NCBI GenBank assembly: GCA_930367215.1
Contig: OV884056.1
Location: 256,397,127-256,461,126, forward strand
Origin: Pollenia angustigena
Taxonomy: Eukaryota > Arthropoda > Insecta > Diptera > Polleniidae
Length of the DNA: 64,000 nucleotides
Direction: 5' to 3'
Shown here: one piece after another, positions 22,700 through 35,924 of the stretch
Position numbering within the stretch: the first letter of the stretch is position 1
Layout: each line of letters begins with the position of its first letter
Notes under the pieces: generated by a model
Databases searched by the model: none
The model's input: only the letters and a program-made list of their open reading frames with translations
Told to the model about the DNA's origin: nothing
Position numbers and translations under genes: made by a program

Positions 22700-23430
22700 G
22701 GTGTTTTTTTTTGCCCGACAGTACTTGAAATTGTAGAGCTAACACAAAAGATTAAACTTTAATACAAAAAATTTTTTTTGGTCATATGGGCAGGGCAAAT
22801 GGGCATTCTGGACGTCCAATTTTGGGCCACTTTTTCTAGCATAATTGCCGGTTTATTCGTGATATTCTTGAAGTCACTGGATCATTAGCATAATCCAGTG
22901 ACTTTAAGCTGCTCCAAAGGAAATAGTCGAGAGATGACGAACTGCAAGACCTTGGCCCATATTAATAGTCAAAAATAAAGTTGACTTTTTCTAAAGTATA
23001 CTTTAAAAAAATGTGGTTGACATCCATTTAAAGCCGGTTTTAACATAAAGTAGACTTTATTTTGACTATGAATATGAGCACTTGTAGACAAATTAATAGG
23101 TCCATCTTTGCCAAATTTTGATTTTAGTAAGTTGGCGCTAAAACAAAATTTGGCTCGCATCAATGTCATCCATATTTTTAAGCTAAAAATCATCGATCAG
23201 ACTGCTGTTACGATCTTCATGGAACTTAACGAAAGCTCTAGATTTTATTTTTCAAGTAGTAAGTTCTGGTGATACCACCAGCTTGTAAGCCGTACTTGTC
23301 GGTGCATTTTTCTGGATGTTATAGAGTTTGAAGTGTCTGTTGTGGATTAGGGTCAATCCACATGCGGCAATTTCTTTTAACAAAAAACACGTTAGCCCCC
23401 AAAAAAAACATTATTTCTGAACACAACAGC
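22700..23430 (-). pseudogene. mariner/Tc1-type transposase relic, split by a MITE
   Basis: Pieces of an IS630/Tc1/mariner-type transposase can be read on the minus strand in shifting frames: NCRMW..NPQQTLQTL (about 23397-23340), HPEKC..YGLQAGGI (to about 23255), IDDF and DDIDASQILF (to about 23145). After an inserted hairpin (22955-23088) come SSLDYFLWSSLKSLDYANDP (from about 22940), which resembles the D-L-x-P-L-D-Y-F-L-W block around the third catalytic acid, then INRQLC and the tail. Stops and frameshifts are frequent, so it is dead. The N-terminal DNA-binding region was not found. Confidence 0.7.
22955..23088. mobile_element. Small hairpin MITE inside the mariner relic
   Basis: Inverted ends CCCATATTAATAGTCAAAAA and its near complement near 23088 enclose about 130 bp that folds on itself. 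It separates two parts of the transposase relic, so it inserted after the transposase. Confidence 0.6.
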
Positions 23431-23950
23431 TTTGCTTTAAAAGATCGACAATTAATATTCAAAAGTAATTTATATAATTTAGTAGTGTTGTTTGAGCGTA
23501 AAAATTTTCATGAGGAATCACTTGCGTATATTAATCATAAATTATTAAAAATGTGCGCAGATTACAGTAAAGCTTTGCGTGAGATCGTTCTGTCGGTCTT
23601 AACAAAACACCCTTACCATAATTTCTCTATCGGCTTATAATACAGCGAAGTTCTACACACAACGTTTCAATCGTATTCATTTTGAAATATTAAAAAACTA
23701 TTTGACATTACATATGTATGTATGTACATGTGTACGCAGTTACGTCACTTTTAATACATCTTCGATGGATAATGTGCCTACTAAAGTCCCCATTAGCATT
23801 AAATTAGTAGACAGGTGGCAATTTTATCACATGACTATCAAAACATTCACAAGTTTCGTAACTACATATGGATATGGATCTAAAACAAACCAACATGTGA
23901 CCCGATATTTTTAAATTTTCCATTCTGGAAATATTGGTTTAATCAAATAT
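23431..23950. other. No gene seen
   Basis: AT-rich. Open frames at 23362-23640 and 23702-23914 show no family features and include simple ATGTATGT tracts. Confidence 0.4.
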
Positions 23951-23953
23951 TTA

Positions 23954-24043
23954 CCCCCATATTCATAAAAAAAGGTTTATAAAAGGTTTATAAAACAAAT
24001 TTTAATAAAATATCAATTAAAAATTTTTTTATGAATGTGGGTT
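23954..24043. repeat. Short hairpin (CCCCCATATTCATAAAAA tips)
   Basis: CCCCCATATTCATAAAAAAA faces TTTTTTTATGAATGTGGG about 90 bp later. Similar tips occur at about 47476-47573, suggesting a small MITE family. Confidence 0.55.
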
Positions 24044-24171
24044 AGACTCTGTTCAGCTTCGATATTTAAGCAACAGGCTACAATTGTGCCAGCTCCAAGC
24101 GCAATCCTTCAGGGATTTTTTTTTGTAGTTTTTAAGTATTGCTTTCTTAGGGATTAATTTTTCGAAACAGT

Positions 24172-24312
24172 TTTTGGCTAACTGCAATGTATTTGTTATA
24201 ATGCCAGATAATCACACGATTTTTTTTTTGAGCCTCATAAACAAATCCTCGGTCGACCTAAACCTTCGTATAGGAAGGCAAAGAGCTTCCAGAATCCACT
24301 GCAGAGTATATC
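24172..24312 (+). repeat. Dispersed repeat shared with the window's right end
   Basis: Runs from GTTTTTGGCTAACT through CCTTCGTATAGGAAGGC to AGAGTATATC. The same sequence is at about 63850-63985. It contains a small stem (CCTTCGTATAGGAAGG). Family unknown. Confidence 0.6.
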
Positions 24313-24714
24313 TGTGACTACAAGCATTAACAGCTAAAGGCAAGTTATGACAAATTTGAATAATTTCTGTTTACTTCTCCTTATCTAATGACTGTTTCAT
24401 TAAAAATTTAATTAAAAATGTTAATATGTTTTACAAAACTTCTAATACGAGCCTAAAAATATAAGCTTAATCTTAATTCCCTGATTTTGGGCAACGATTT
24501 TTAAATTGAAAAATGCTATGCTGAGCACTTCGAAATCGAGCTATGTTGTTAATGCATGTGTTCATAATGGTCTCCACCAGGAAAACTTCTTTAGTTTTTT
24601 ATAGTACTCCAACAGTCACATTTGATTTCTTTTTTACTTGATTCTCCGCCATATAAAACTCGTTAAAAAATGCTGAAACCGCAAGAACTGTAACTCGATA
24701 CAGATACCTATGTA
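24313..24714. other. No gene seen
   Basis: AT-rich flank of the hAT-like element at 24724; no supported frame. Confidence 0.4.
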
Positions 24715-25207
24715 TGCGACGCACAGTGCTTTGTCCCCATATAACGAAGGGACATAAATAGAAGGAGTTGTCAGAAATTTTTGAAATTTGGTACACAAGC
24801 ATAGAATAGCTTAGTTAAGAAAAATGTGAATTTTTGGACAAATCGGTCCAAGGACACGCCTACCTCCCATGTGTCCTGAAATGGAAAAATGTAATTTTAG
24901 CTTCAATAATGCCCACAAAACTACAAAAAATGGTCATACTAATACACACACAACTAGCAACGTATGTGCAAATTTTCACTTAAATCTGAACAAGGATTCA
25001 AGGTCCTGCCATATATCCTTTTTCTTAAAAATGTTATAACACTTCCAAAAATTATCCGATCGTAATAAAATTTGGTATGAAAATTCATATTTGTTAGATA
25101 TATATGTGTGCCAAATTTTGGTAGAATCGGATTATAAATGTGAAAAATACAAAAACATCATTTAATAAAAAATGAGTGAAAAACGCTAAAAATGCTCGTG
25201 CAAAAAT

Positions 25208-25440
25208 AACAAGTAAGAAAGTATAATCGGTCAAGCCCGACCATGTGATATCATATAGCATAGTATTTAAAAACAAAGTTCCTAGATTGTAATCTATTTG
25301 GGACCCATGGGCAATCATGGACCCACCAGAACAAAATTATGTTATGAGGTTAAGATTCGTTTCAAAGTTCTTTCTGCCGAATATTATTTAGATATCTTCA
25401 TCTTCATATATGGGTTTTTTGGATGAGGGTTTATATGTAA
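25208..25440 (+). mobile_element. Dispersed repeat B, 5' portion
   Basis: Starts ACAAGTAAGAAAGTATAATC with the TCGGTCAAGCCCGACCA hairpin, then diverges; the distal end is not clear. Confidence 0.55.
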
Positions 25441-26369
25441 CCTATGGTTTATATTGGTATGTTACTACATATATTTTTAAGGAAGCTGGCATTAAAAGCT
25501 ATTTTCCGGAGAATGATTTGTATGGGAGCTATGTTTAAAAATAGAAAGATTCCAATAAAATTTGATAAGCTGATTTTGATTGCAATAAAATTGATTAGAG
25601 ATGTGCACGTTCATTTTTTGAACCACGCGACCTCACTTTTACTCGTTTGTAAAAGTAAGTATTTATTAAATATGGGCATTTCTCCAGAAATGTCAACCGC
25701 AGCCAAAAAATTCAAAGTCTATAAAAGTATGTTGTTTTAACATATTTTTATAGGGAATCTATCAACTTTCAATAATGTAAACAAATTTTACATTTATTCA
25801 TAACACACTTTGAAATATTCAAATGCAAAGTCGAACAAGTGCAGAAGTTCTGTTTTGAACCTTTCTATTGCAAGATTTGTTTTGCTAAATGATCTAAATG
25901 AGAAACATTATGCATTTAAAAATCTTTTTTAAATATCAGTTAATATTCAAAGAATATAAGAAAAATGTAAAAGGAACGATGCGATTGCCAATTACGGTAA
26001 ATTTTTTCTTTGCTTTACCATATATTTTGATGTATCGTGCGACATTGAAAAATAACATTTGTTATCAGTGCGTCATAGGTATTTGTATAATGCGAAGCAA
26101 ATATTTGTTACAAACAGAGATTTATATTGCGATTTAAATAAAAAAAATTTTGTTGGAAAAAAATCAACGCTTTGCTCTTGGTACTTATTTGAATTTTGTA
26201 GCGTGCGACATCGTAAGTGTAAAATGCATAAATAAAATATCTTTCTTTGATTATGTAAATACAAATAATAAAATGTTTGAATGTAGATAAGTAAAAACAG
26301 CGCCGAGAAAAATAAAGTTAAGTTAGTTTCTTTTCTTTGTCTTTACAAATACTTTACATACATATAATA

Positions 26370-26874
26370 CTATGTTCACACTTGGGTTCTTAAACGCGTT
26401 TAAGCAGCTCGAACGTGATTAAGCTCTAATCACTTCAAAATCGAGATGATTACCCATACATTGAAGTGATTTGTTAATCACTTCAAATTGACATGATTAC
26501 AACTAAATCACTTCATAAACCACATAGAATCCACTGAACATACCTCAAATGTAGAATCGCCAACATGATCGTGTACAACCGGCCAAGATTTCTGCTTAAT
26601 GTTTTTATTTTTTTCCTTAAATAATTCATAAATTTTCACAATTTCATCATTAAAATGATTAAAATAATCTTCTGATAACTTTATAAAAGTGTTTTTATAC
26701 ATTTTTAATACCTTAAAGAAATATAAATTGGTTTGTTGTTTTTTTGTGTGTTTGTTGTGTGTTTTTTTTCTTATCATCTGTCATCTTAATCATCTTAAAT
26801 GTAATGGGAACGGCTTTGATTAGCTAAATCAACATTTTGCTTAAACGCGTTTAAAAAGCTAAGTGTGAACTTAG
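26370..26874. mobile_element. TIR element with AAACGCGTTTAAGCA arms
   Basis: Left end CTATGTTCACACTTGG continuing to TTAAACGCGTTTAAGCA; the right end is its inverted counterpart (TGCTTAAACGCGTTTAA ... AAGTGTGAACTTAG). TIRs are about 36 bp with a few differences. A minus-strand frame of 89 residues (26508-26777) inside has some charged, coding-like character (SEDYFNHFNDEIVKIYELF), but I cannot assign it; it could be a transposase remnant. Target duplication unclear. Confidence 0.55.
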
Positions 26875-28314
26875 CATAAGATAAATAAATTTATTTTTAT
26901 TTGTTTTTATTAAAAATTAAAAATAATAAACATAAAAGTATGATGGAACAAAATGTCGCATGCAACTCGTAGCGTGCGACAGTGATTAAAATTAAATAAA
27001 AAACAAACTACACAATATTTTTGAATGAAATAAAAAGCATTATTAAGATACACCAATGCATAACATTTTAAATTAGTCGCATTAAAATATTTTATCAAGT
27101 TTCACTGAAATCAGTGTTTGAACTGTTTGCCGTAAAAGCGACTTCTGTTTTTGTCGCATGCAAATGCCTTGGTTTTTTTTAATTTTCTTGAAAACGAACA
27201 ATTGCTCAAAACCAATCTTTACCACAAATTATGGTGCTAATCAAGAGCTATAAGTTTCGCCTTTTGTCAAAATAAAATTAATGTTTTGATATATGTTTTT
27301 TTCACTTTTTAGGCGTACGAATGTCGCATTCGACATTAGAGAAATGCCCATATATAAATTGATTTCACATTTTAATAGAAAATTTTTATTTTCTTTTAAA
27401 TTTAAAACCCTGTATGCAATATTTTCGAACACTCCACAATAGAATTGCTCTTACTACAAACAAAGGCTGTTACCAAAAAAAACTTCTGTCACGTAACCAT
27501 CTTCAATTTAAATAAAAAATAACGGCACTAAGTCACATTTTGAAAATATTCTTTATACGATGAAAATCCAACGTCATCTGTGAATTTAGCGCCATCTTGT
27601 GTCGACAAAAAGAAACAGACACAACTGTTATACTAATTTTTTTTAATTTATCTTGTCAATTTTTCTAATTCAATAGTATATCTATTTGGATATTTTTCTT
27701 ATTATGTTCCTAGTTTATTTTTTTTTTAACTAATTCAATCTATGAAAGTTTGAGCAAAAATCACGAAAATAGCATTTTTTTTAAATAAATTTTTTTTTAA
27801 GTTGTGGTAAAATTTTTTAAATTTTTTTTTTTGTAGTTATTAGAAAACAGTCTAAATATTCGAAATCAGAAAAAAACCCATAGACCATATTTTTCTTTTT
27901 TTTTTAATATTCCATCAAAGTTAGAAAATTTTTAGAGCTTAAGTAAATAATAAGCATTTTTCAAACCAATAAAAAAACACTTATGAGAAAATAAATCAAT
28001 AAAAATTTTTTACAGTTAGTTCTAAATATAGTAAACTACTACAGAAAAAAATTTCAATCTCGTGCTTTAAAAAACAACAGTTTTACAACAGTTTTCCTAA
28101 AGCATGTAAAACTCAAGTAGTTGTTTGGCCATTTTTACTATAAATTCTCAAACTTTGGCGCCCTCTAGCGCCGCCAAAAAGAGTTAAATCTTAAAAATTC
28201 TTCAAAATTCATTTTAATTATTTTGTTATCTATCGATCTGTACATTTTTAAGCACAATATAAGACTTGTTTTTTTTTTTGATTTATGTCTATGGGCCAAA
28301 GCACTGTGCGACGC

Positions 28315-28830
28315 CACGCCACTAGCCATTGCGAGTTGAAACCTAAAACGCACTTAAAGCAAACAAACAAACACGGCCGTTTGTCTTTAAGAGATAACGA
28401 CAAATACGCGCGAGCTGCTTCCCCACCCAGAGCAGTAAATTAGCCACGCAAAGTTTTCTCGAAAATTCCATTAAAGTGCCATTTTAAATTGTGCGGTCAG
28501 CGTTGTCCACTTTAACATTTCAAAACGGAGAAAAAAACGCGCCATTTCAAGAAAAATTCACAAATTTTTTAAATTTCCTGAAGAACCAAAGGTTAGCGAA
28601 ATATTGAAAATAAATAATTTTATATTAAAAAGACCTAGAGCTTGATTTAAAAATAAAACAGTTATTAAATTAAACAAGGTCAAATAAAAGCTTAATATAA
28701 GTTTATTTAATATGTTTATTGAGTTAATTTAGCACAAAAAAGTAGCAACAAAACAGTTTTCTACAGTTCAGGAGAAAAAGAGAAAATACAATAAAAATTA
28801 AAAAAAAAACTATATAATCCATTTGTACAA
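28315..28830 (+). other. G+C-richer block, possible promoter or leader exon
   Basis: About 28367-28560 is clearly richer in G and C than its surroundings. It contains TCAGCGTTGTCC (initiator-like) and ends near CCAAAG|GTTAGC, which could be a splice donor. No start codon with a long frame follows. It could be a non-coding first exon of a gene beyond the window, or just unique sequence. Confidence 0.2.
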
Positions 28831-29080
28831 TTCAAAAATTCCAAATAAAATTAAGAATTTCAAATTAAAATTGAAGAAATTTCAAATGAAATTGAGAATT
28901 TTTATTTGACAAAAATTCCAAAAAACATTGAGAAGTTTTTATTTGAAATTGAGAAAATTCCAAATGAAATTGTGATATTTTTATTTTAAATTGATGCAAT
29001 TGAGTTATATAATTTTTATTTTATTCATGTTCATTTGTAATATTCTCAGTTTCATCTGGAATTTTCTTATTTTCAATGAA
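28831..29080. repeat. Degenerate AAATTGAGAATTT repeats
   Basis: Irregular repeats of TTTGAAATTGAGAA and ATTCCAAATGAAATT in both orientations, with variable spacing. Origin unknown. Confidence 0.5.
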
Positions 29081-29269
29081 AAATGGTGTAGATAATACTT
29101 TTTTTTTTTTTTTAATATCATAAACTGTATAAAAAACTTTTTGAAAAGAGATTAATGATAAATAGTATGGATTCAAAATTAATAATAGAGAAAATTTCAT
29201 ATAATGAAATGTTTTTTTTTTCTTTGCATAATATAAATTATCTACAACAACAAGACCGTTTTACATAGT

Positions 29270-29700
29270 GCATACCCTGCAGATAATATTGGACTATGTG
29301 ATCCATTTTTATCAAATGTACTACTCTCTAGACTGGTCCAATGTTATGGAAGAATGAACCAAGTCATTGTTAAAAAAAATTTGTAGTGAAACGACATGTA
29401 TTTGTTTTTGAACGAAATGTTTTAGTTTTTAAACGAAATGATTTCGTTTTTAAACGATGTTAAAACTAATCCTTTGGAGTATACCATGGAGTAGTTTCAA
29501 TACTAATACACTAGGAGTATGTATGAACATGGAGTAGTTTTAAGACTACTCCGTTGTAATGCAAAACTGGGTTATATGGTCCACTCCTAGGACATCGTTA
29601 TGTTAAATCGACCACCTTTTAACTATATATTTGGAGTAAATTTGGAGTACTCCTACTCCTTTTTGGACTACTCTTTCCATGCATGTATGGACTACACTAT
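29270..29700. repeat. Repeat-rich block with short tandem units
   Basis: Contains three ~21-bp units of GTTTTTAAACGAAATGATTTC type (about 29403-29460) and several GGAGTA / TACTCC motifs in both orientations to about 29690. It may be a decayed foldback element; no borders found. Confidence 0.35.
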
Positions 29701-29928
29701 TTCAGTCAAAAATTGCCAAAAACTGAGAAAAAACAATCGCCGATAAAAAATTTTGTTTAGTTTCTGTTTTTTTTTTTTTTATAAAATAAAGTGGAGATCA
29801 ATTATTCATCGATTTCATTACTGGTGTTTTGAACTGCATATTACAATAATATTAGAATTAAATAATGACTGAATATAGAATTCACTTAAAATGATAACAA
29901 AACAAAAATCAGGTGAAAAAGTTGCCAG

Positions 29929-30252
29929 GGGGGCTACTCTCTATTGCGATACGAAATAAAATTGTAGCAAATCTAGCGATTGGTACTCTTCAATACGTTT
30001 GCGCATGTGTCTTTCGCATTTTTTAATTTTATTTCTTTTCGTAAATCATTACTTTATTTATTTAAATTTTCCAATTTCAAATATTTTTAAACAGGTTGGC
30101 ATTTCATTACTGTAAATCCGCGCCATCTTTAATTTTTATTGCCACTATCGCTTCATTTTCAGAAAATTGTTCAAAAGTGATAGAGAGTACCTAGTTGGCA
30201 TTAAGCTTTCGCATCGAAATTGTTTTCGCTTCGCAATAGAGAGTAGACCCCC
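29929..30252. mobile_element. MITE with GGGGGCTACTCTCTATTGCG tips
   Basis: Ends GGGGGCTACTCTCTATTGCG and CGCAATAGAGAGTAGACCCCC are inverted matches; length about 324 bp; no coding content. Flanked on both sides by AG, so the target duplication is uncertain. Confidence 0.6.
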
Positions 30253-30378
30253 AGATTTTATTTAAGTTCGTTATGATAACAAAAAAAGACAAACTGTTAA
30301 AAAAGAATCGCTGAAATAATATAAATGGGATAAATAGCTAAGTAAATCGGCAGTTATATAAAAAATCGCCAAAAAAAA

Positions 30379-30817
30379 ACAAGTAAGAAATATGATACCC
30401 TACACCACAGTATTTAAAAAAACATCATGCTTGAGTGTCCATATAAATATGGATATATCTATGTTAATAAACTTCACTAAAATTTGTTTGAAAGTTTGTG
30501 AGACGCAAAAATTGTCCCCTACCTCCCCTTGTGGTCCTATTTTTGAAAAACTATATAGCGTATGTGTCCATATAGATATGGATCTATCTATGTTTTAAAT
30601 TTTACTTAAATCGGTACGATAGTTTCTGAGAGGAAGACATTTCCCCCTAAATTCCTCGTGGTACTACGATTGGGCCCATTTTCAATAGGCTTGGTCCTTG
30701 TGCCAATAAGAACCTATGACCCAAATTGTATCGCACAAGGTTTCATGGACAGCCAGCCAGCCTGCCAGTCAGTCAGCCAGCCGGACCCTCTCCACTATTG
30801 TGGTGTGGGGGTAAAAA
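30379..30817 (+). mobile_element. Dispersed repeat B, near full-length copy
   Basis: ACAAGTAAGAAATATGATAC at the left, CCACTATTGTGGTGTGGGGGTAAAAA at the right; the interior matches 13821-14380 in the opposite orientation. The hairpin part of the left end is deleted in this copy. Confidence 0.6.
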
Positions 30818-32033
30818 GTCGTCAGTCGCTATTGGAAAATCCCACCGCCAAACACTACTCAAAATCGCCACGTTTGGCAAGAAATCGCCATGTCTGACAT
30901 CCCTTGAGTTTGTCACTGCAATTCTAACTTAACTTTATTTTTGAGAGGGGAGAGAGGAATTAATTAACCTCTCCCCGCTCACCAATAAAGTAAGAATCGC
31001 GGCGACAATATCGCACAATGTTAAGCTGAAGGTACGTACCATGCGTTCATGCGTAGATGCGTATGATACTTTTTATGCGTTTCTAAATTCAAGTTACATG
31101 CAATGCGTTTTATGCGCCAAATTGTTTTTTTTTATCAGCTGTTGTGCTTACATATATGTTTAACAATTAAAAACAATTTTGTCAAAAATGGAGAGTGTAA
31201 TTGATATTTTAATAGAATTCATAGAGGAATAAGCTTTTATTATAAATATATTCGTGATTTTTTTAACCGGGCACAAATAGAAGTTCTATCAGTGTAATTT
31301 CATCCTACAGGTTGTTCGTAAGCGTCTTCCGGAGCACAAATTCCGACACTTGAAGTGAAATAAAACTGTCTAATTTAATAAATTACTGATTTTTTTTGCT
31401 CAATTGTTTCAATAATTATTGTGAGTCAACGCCTTTGCATGCCTACATCAATTTTTATTTATCGGACAAGTATGAACTCGTTTTACCATTTTAGTAAAAC
31501 AGTTAAAATAAAGCTGTGCAGCGCCATCAAACGGTCACTAGTTTAACAATTCAACATTGTTTTCTTTTGGTACTGTTAACTTGTAATGTTAACGCTACAG
31601 GGCAGAAGTAACAGTTGTTGACAGTGGTGGCTAATAAAGTTTTAAATTTATTTAACACTTTTTAGTACATATTTGTTGTTTATTAAACAGGTTATCTTTT
31701 ATTGATATGTGCATTGATGCTATTTAAGCATTTCGGTGCTAATGGCAAAATACATTAAGATTTTTAAAAGTAGTAGGTATGTTCAATGCTTTATTAGCAT
31801 AATTTATTTGTAAAAACGATTTGTTTTAAATAAAAATTTGTTTTTTTTTACCATATTGCATAGCAAAATTAAAAACAAATCTTTTGTCTTAAACGTTATT
31901 TATTATTAGAATAACTGTTTTATTTTTAAATTCTATGCCAAATTTTGAAATATTTTTTATTTTAATTTAAAGAATTACTTTCGTTTTTATCGCTTGTACT
32001 ACTACTGAATCTCCCGAGCGTTAATTCTAATAC
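30818..32033. other. No gene seen
   Basis: AT-rich, with repeated ATGCGT motifs at about 31040-31120 and TTAAC-rich stretches near 31500-31640. No supported frame. Confidence 0.4.
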
Positions 32034-33718
32034 ATACTGAACAGAGCTGTAAACGAATCATTCATTTTTGAATTAATTTGCGAATCATTCATGCACAAAA
32101 TTAGCAAATTTTTAATTAATTCTTTTCACACGAAAATATTAATTGAATTGAATTTGAGTCAATGAATTTGGTAAAAATGAAGTGCAGTTCATTTCGTATT
32201 CAAAGGATATTGTAGAATAAATTGCAACTCGTTTCCAATTCTAATGAATTTGTATTGATTTGATTCTGAATTAATTCAAATAAATTAGAAAAAAGAATTA
32301 GCTCTTCATATAAAACTCATTTGAATTGAATTGATTTTGTATTGGAATTAAATTATTGGGTATAGGCGAAAATCCAATTAATATTGAAAAATTTTGTTGA
32401 TTTGCTAAAAGAAACTTAAATTTTTATTTTTATCAAAAAGTGTGAAAATATTATTAAAAGTGTGTTTAACAACAATTTTTTGTTTCAATAATCTCATATT
32501 TGTATATTGTGGAAAATTAATTTTTTTAAACATTTTCAATCGAATTTTAAAGATTTTAGCAACTTTAAATCTTTACAACATTTTTTACTGTCAAAGCTGT
32601 TTTCGTTTTCTTGAAATTTTTACTACTTTTACCACAATTAGAAAAAAATTGATTAACTTTTTGTATCGATAACTTCCAGCTGTAGTAAAAATAGTAAATT
32701 GTAGTAATTCCACCTAGATCTGTTCTTGAATTTGATTAATTGCAACTCATTTTTGATTTCATTCATTTGAATTGCAATTCATTATTCTAATTCATTTAAA
32801 TGAATTCAAAATCAATGAATCTGTAAAATGAATTAAAAAATAGAGGGCGTAGAAAGAAAAAGGTACACAATAGAAAGCTTACGTATACAACAAAAAATAG
32901 AAAGAACAATGAACAAAAAGGAGGATACTAACAATATAAATACAAGCTATAGATTTGCAGTATAACTTCAGACTGTGATATTAATTTTTAAGCTGTGGTT
33001 TTCATTAATTTTTTGTGTTAAATGTTCTTTGTTTTTTGTAAAATTTATTTATAATTAGTTTAATGTGAAAATTACTGTTAAATTTGTAAGTTTAAAGAAA
33101 AATATTTGGTGTTTTTATGTTTTATTAATGTATTATTATTTAATTAAGCTTGAGGTCTCTTTTTTTATAAAACAAATTTAATTTATTTTATCCAATATTT
33201 CGGCACTCCGTTGTGTGCCTTCTTCAGGGTTTTTTTTCTTTAATGTTTGACAAAAAATTAAAAAATTTAACAAATTTAACAAATTAAACAAATTTAACAA
33301 AAATTCTGATAACAATTTTCATTTAAATACAAAAAAGGTTTCCCAATTCAAATACAAAAAAGGTTTCCCAATTCAAACCTAATCTATTACAGTTTAAATA
33401 AATTTTTAACTTCCGTTTCTATTTTTATAAATTAAATGTCTATAATTTTGTGCTAAACTTTCAGTATCTGACTTAAAATTAATTCTCGATATTGTCGGTA
33501 CATTTATAATTTGCAACATTTCTAACAATTTTATTCTAATTTCTTCGACCTTTTTTTTTAATATTTTTCTTCTTTATTAATATTTGAGCTTAAGGTCACT
33601 TCTATTAAATTATGTTTGTTAATTTTTATTAAAATATATCATGAAGAAGATTTCCAAAGGAAATCGAAATATCGATAATAAAAATATACCAAATATTTAA
33701 AATAGAGTGACCTTAAGC

Positions 33719-35924
33719 TCAAATATTTATAAAGAAGAACAACATTTCTAACATAAATCTACGTTTATAATTATTTTCCGTATTTAAAACTGTTGTATTT
33801 TCAAAATCTGGATTATGGTTTAGATTAGCACAATGAGTTGATAAAGCTGTTTTTTGTGATGAAATATTTCTATATTTTTGATCTGACTTATGTCCTGCTA
33901 ACCTAATTTTCAGTTTATTTTTTGTTGTACCAACATACACTTTACCGCATTGTCCATTAACATTTCCCCCAAAAGGTATTTTATATACTACATTCGACAT
34001 TTCAAACTTATTCATTTTGTCTTTCATTTTAGTGAATAATCTACCTATTGTATTATAAGATTTATGCGCAATTTTATACTTCTCCGTATCATAAATATTA
34101 GATTTTTCTAACCTCTCCGAAAATTTTGGTACATAATTTAGCGATTTATAAATTTTTGGTTCCGTACTACCGTTGGAGTTATTTATTCTATGGTTATTGT
34201 ATTAATAAATTAGATATAATTTCCTTTGGAAAACTATTTTCTCTTAATGCTTTAGAAATTTTCTCCTTATTATTCTTATGGAAACAAGAGTCACTTATTT
34301 TCAATACCCTATCTATAAAATTTTTAGCTGTGTTAATTATAATCCTTTTAGGATGCTTTGAAAAATAATAAATTATCCTACCAGATGATGTTGGTTTTTG
34401 ATACCAATCAATTAATACACTTTCCCCCTTTCGTATTATCAAAGTGTCTAAATAAGACAATTTAGATTCAAACTCTTTTTCCATTGTAAATTTTATATCC
34501 GCATGAAAGGAATTAAATGTATCTAAAATTTTAACTATCTCTGATTCCTTAATTACGGAAAATAAATCATCCATATATTTTGTCATAATTTTAGGTTTAA
34601 TAGTCAACTGTTCCAAACATCTATCTATTAATCTCTCCATAACAATATCTGCTACAATTGGAGATGCTGGTGATCCCATAGGAAGTCCCCTTAGTTGAAC
34701 ATATACATTACTGTCCAATTGAAAATATCTATTGTCAATTATACAAAATTTCAGAATACGTAAAAATAAGTCCTTTTCTATATTAGTGTGTTCTTCTATT
34801 TTATCCCATTGCTCCTCTATTATATCTATAGCAAGATCTATGTATACTTGGAAATAATGAAACTACGTCAAGAGATATAAATTTCTCATCATCATTTAAC
34901 TTGATTTGCCTAATTTTATCTTTAAATTGAAGAGAGTCCCATACGTTATATTTTGAATTTTCAGTTATATTTTTCAGAATTGTTGTAACATATTTACAAA
35001 GTTCATATGATCGAGAATTTATACATGAACGTATTGGTCTTAATGGAAAATCAATTTTATGGATTTTTGGGACTCCATATAATCGAGGTGCAATTGCTGT
35101 ATTAGTTTTAAGTTTGTTCTTCTCCATAACTGTTATTATATTCTTCCTAAAAAGTTCCTGAACAAAGTCATTATTTATCCTTTGTAATCTATTAGTAGGA
35201 TCTTTACTCAGTTTCTTATAAACTGAGTTATCCCTTATTATATCATTAATCCTTAAATTATAATCCGTTCTGTCCATTGCAACTGTCGTATTACCTTTAT
35301 CTGCATTCAAAATAAGTATATTCCTATTAAATCTTAAAAACTTTTCGGTTTCCTTTACTTTGTCAAGAACAAATTCATCCCTATTAGTCAATCGCATTTT
35401 ATTCATGTAGCTATCTATATTTGTTGTTAGTTTTGTCCTAGCTATTTCCTGTTCTTCCTTATTTTTTTAGTGTTTGAACCAAATCTTCCCCTTCCGTTAT
35501 AACTTTCAAAATTGGAAAATGTTTTCTTTCTGTTGGTAAAATGTGTTTGTGTCCTAACGAAAGAACCCATTGTGCATCTATTGGTATATCTATCTTAGAT
35601 TTATTTATAAACCACTTATTGTTTAATTTTATACCTAATTCTTTTTTTTTTTTGTAAATTTACCAGATTTTCGAACTTCCTCTTGTGTCTGTTCTTGACC
35701 TTTTCATTAAATTTTCTTGCTACTTTATCTTCAAAATCCAAAAATTTAGTGTATTCTTCTTTATTAAAATATCTTTGTAAATTCTCTGTGTTCATTCTAT
35801 ATTCCTTTTGTACTTCCCTCATTAATTGATGTTGTTGATTTATCCTCAAATTCAGAATTTTTTGATGTAGATCTTGTAGATACTTAGATATTATTTGATG
35901 ACATGATGGTAAACGTTCGTTCAC
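33719..35924 (-). pseudogene. Penelope-like RT / GIY-YIG protein, broken into frames
   Basis: Frames in order: N-terminal region 35616-35924 (lysine-rich), RT N-terminal part 34801-35406 (NADKGNTTVAMD, PRLYGVPKIHK, LRPIRS, then FISLDVVSLFPSI), RT C-terminal part 34194-34718 (LRGLPMGSPASP and the active-site KYMDDLF), and GIY-YIG endonuclease 33719-34027 (VVYKIPFGG, GKVYVGTTKNKLKIRL, AGHKSD). This order is the normal one for canonical Penelope-like proteins. Frameshifts near 34840 and between the other pieces break it, so it is inactive as it stands. The RT copies element RNA; the endonuclease opens the target. Confidence 0.85.

Larger units (their letters stand above)
24724..28306. mobile_element. 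hAT-like element with TGCGACGC duplication
   Basis: Left tip CAGTGCTTTGTCCCCATA and right tip TATGGGCCAAAGCACTG are inverted matches. TGCGACGC occurs at 24715-24722 and again at 28307-28314, with one extra A at the left junction. It carries later insertions (repeat B from 25208, a TIR element at 26370-26874) but no recognisable transposase. The small frames in it are not supported as genes. Confidence 0.7.
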
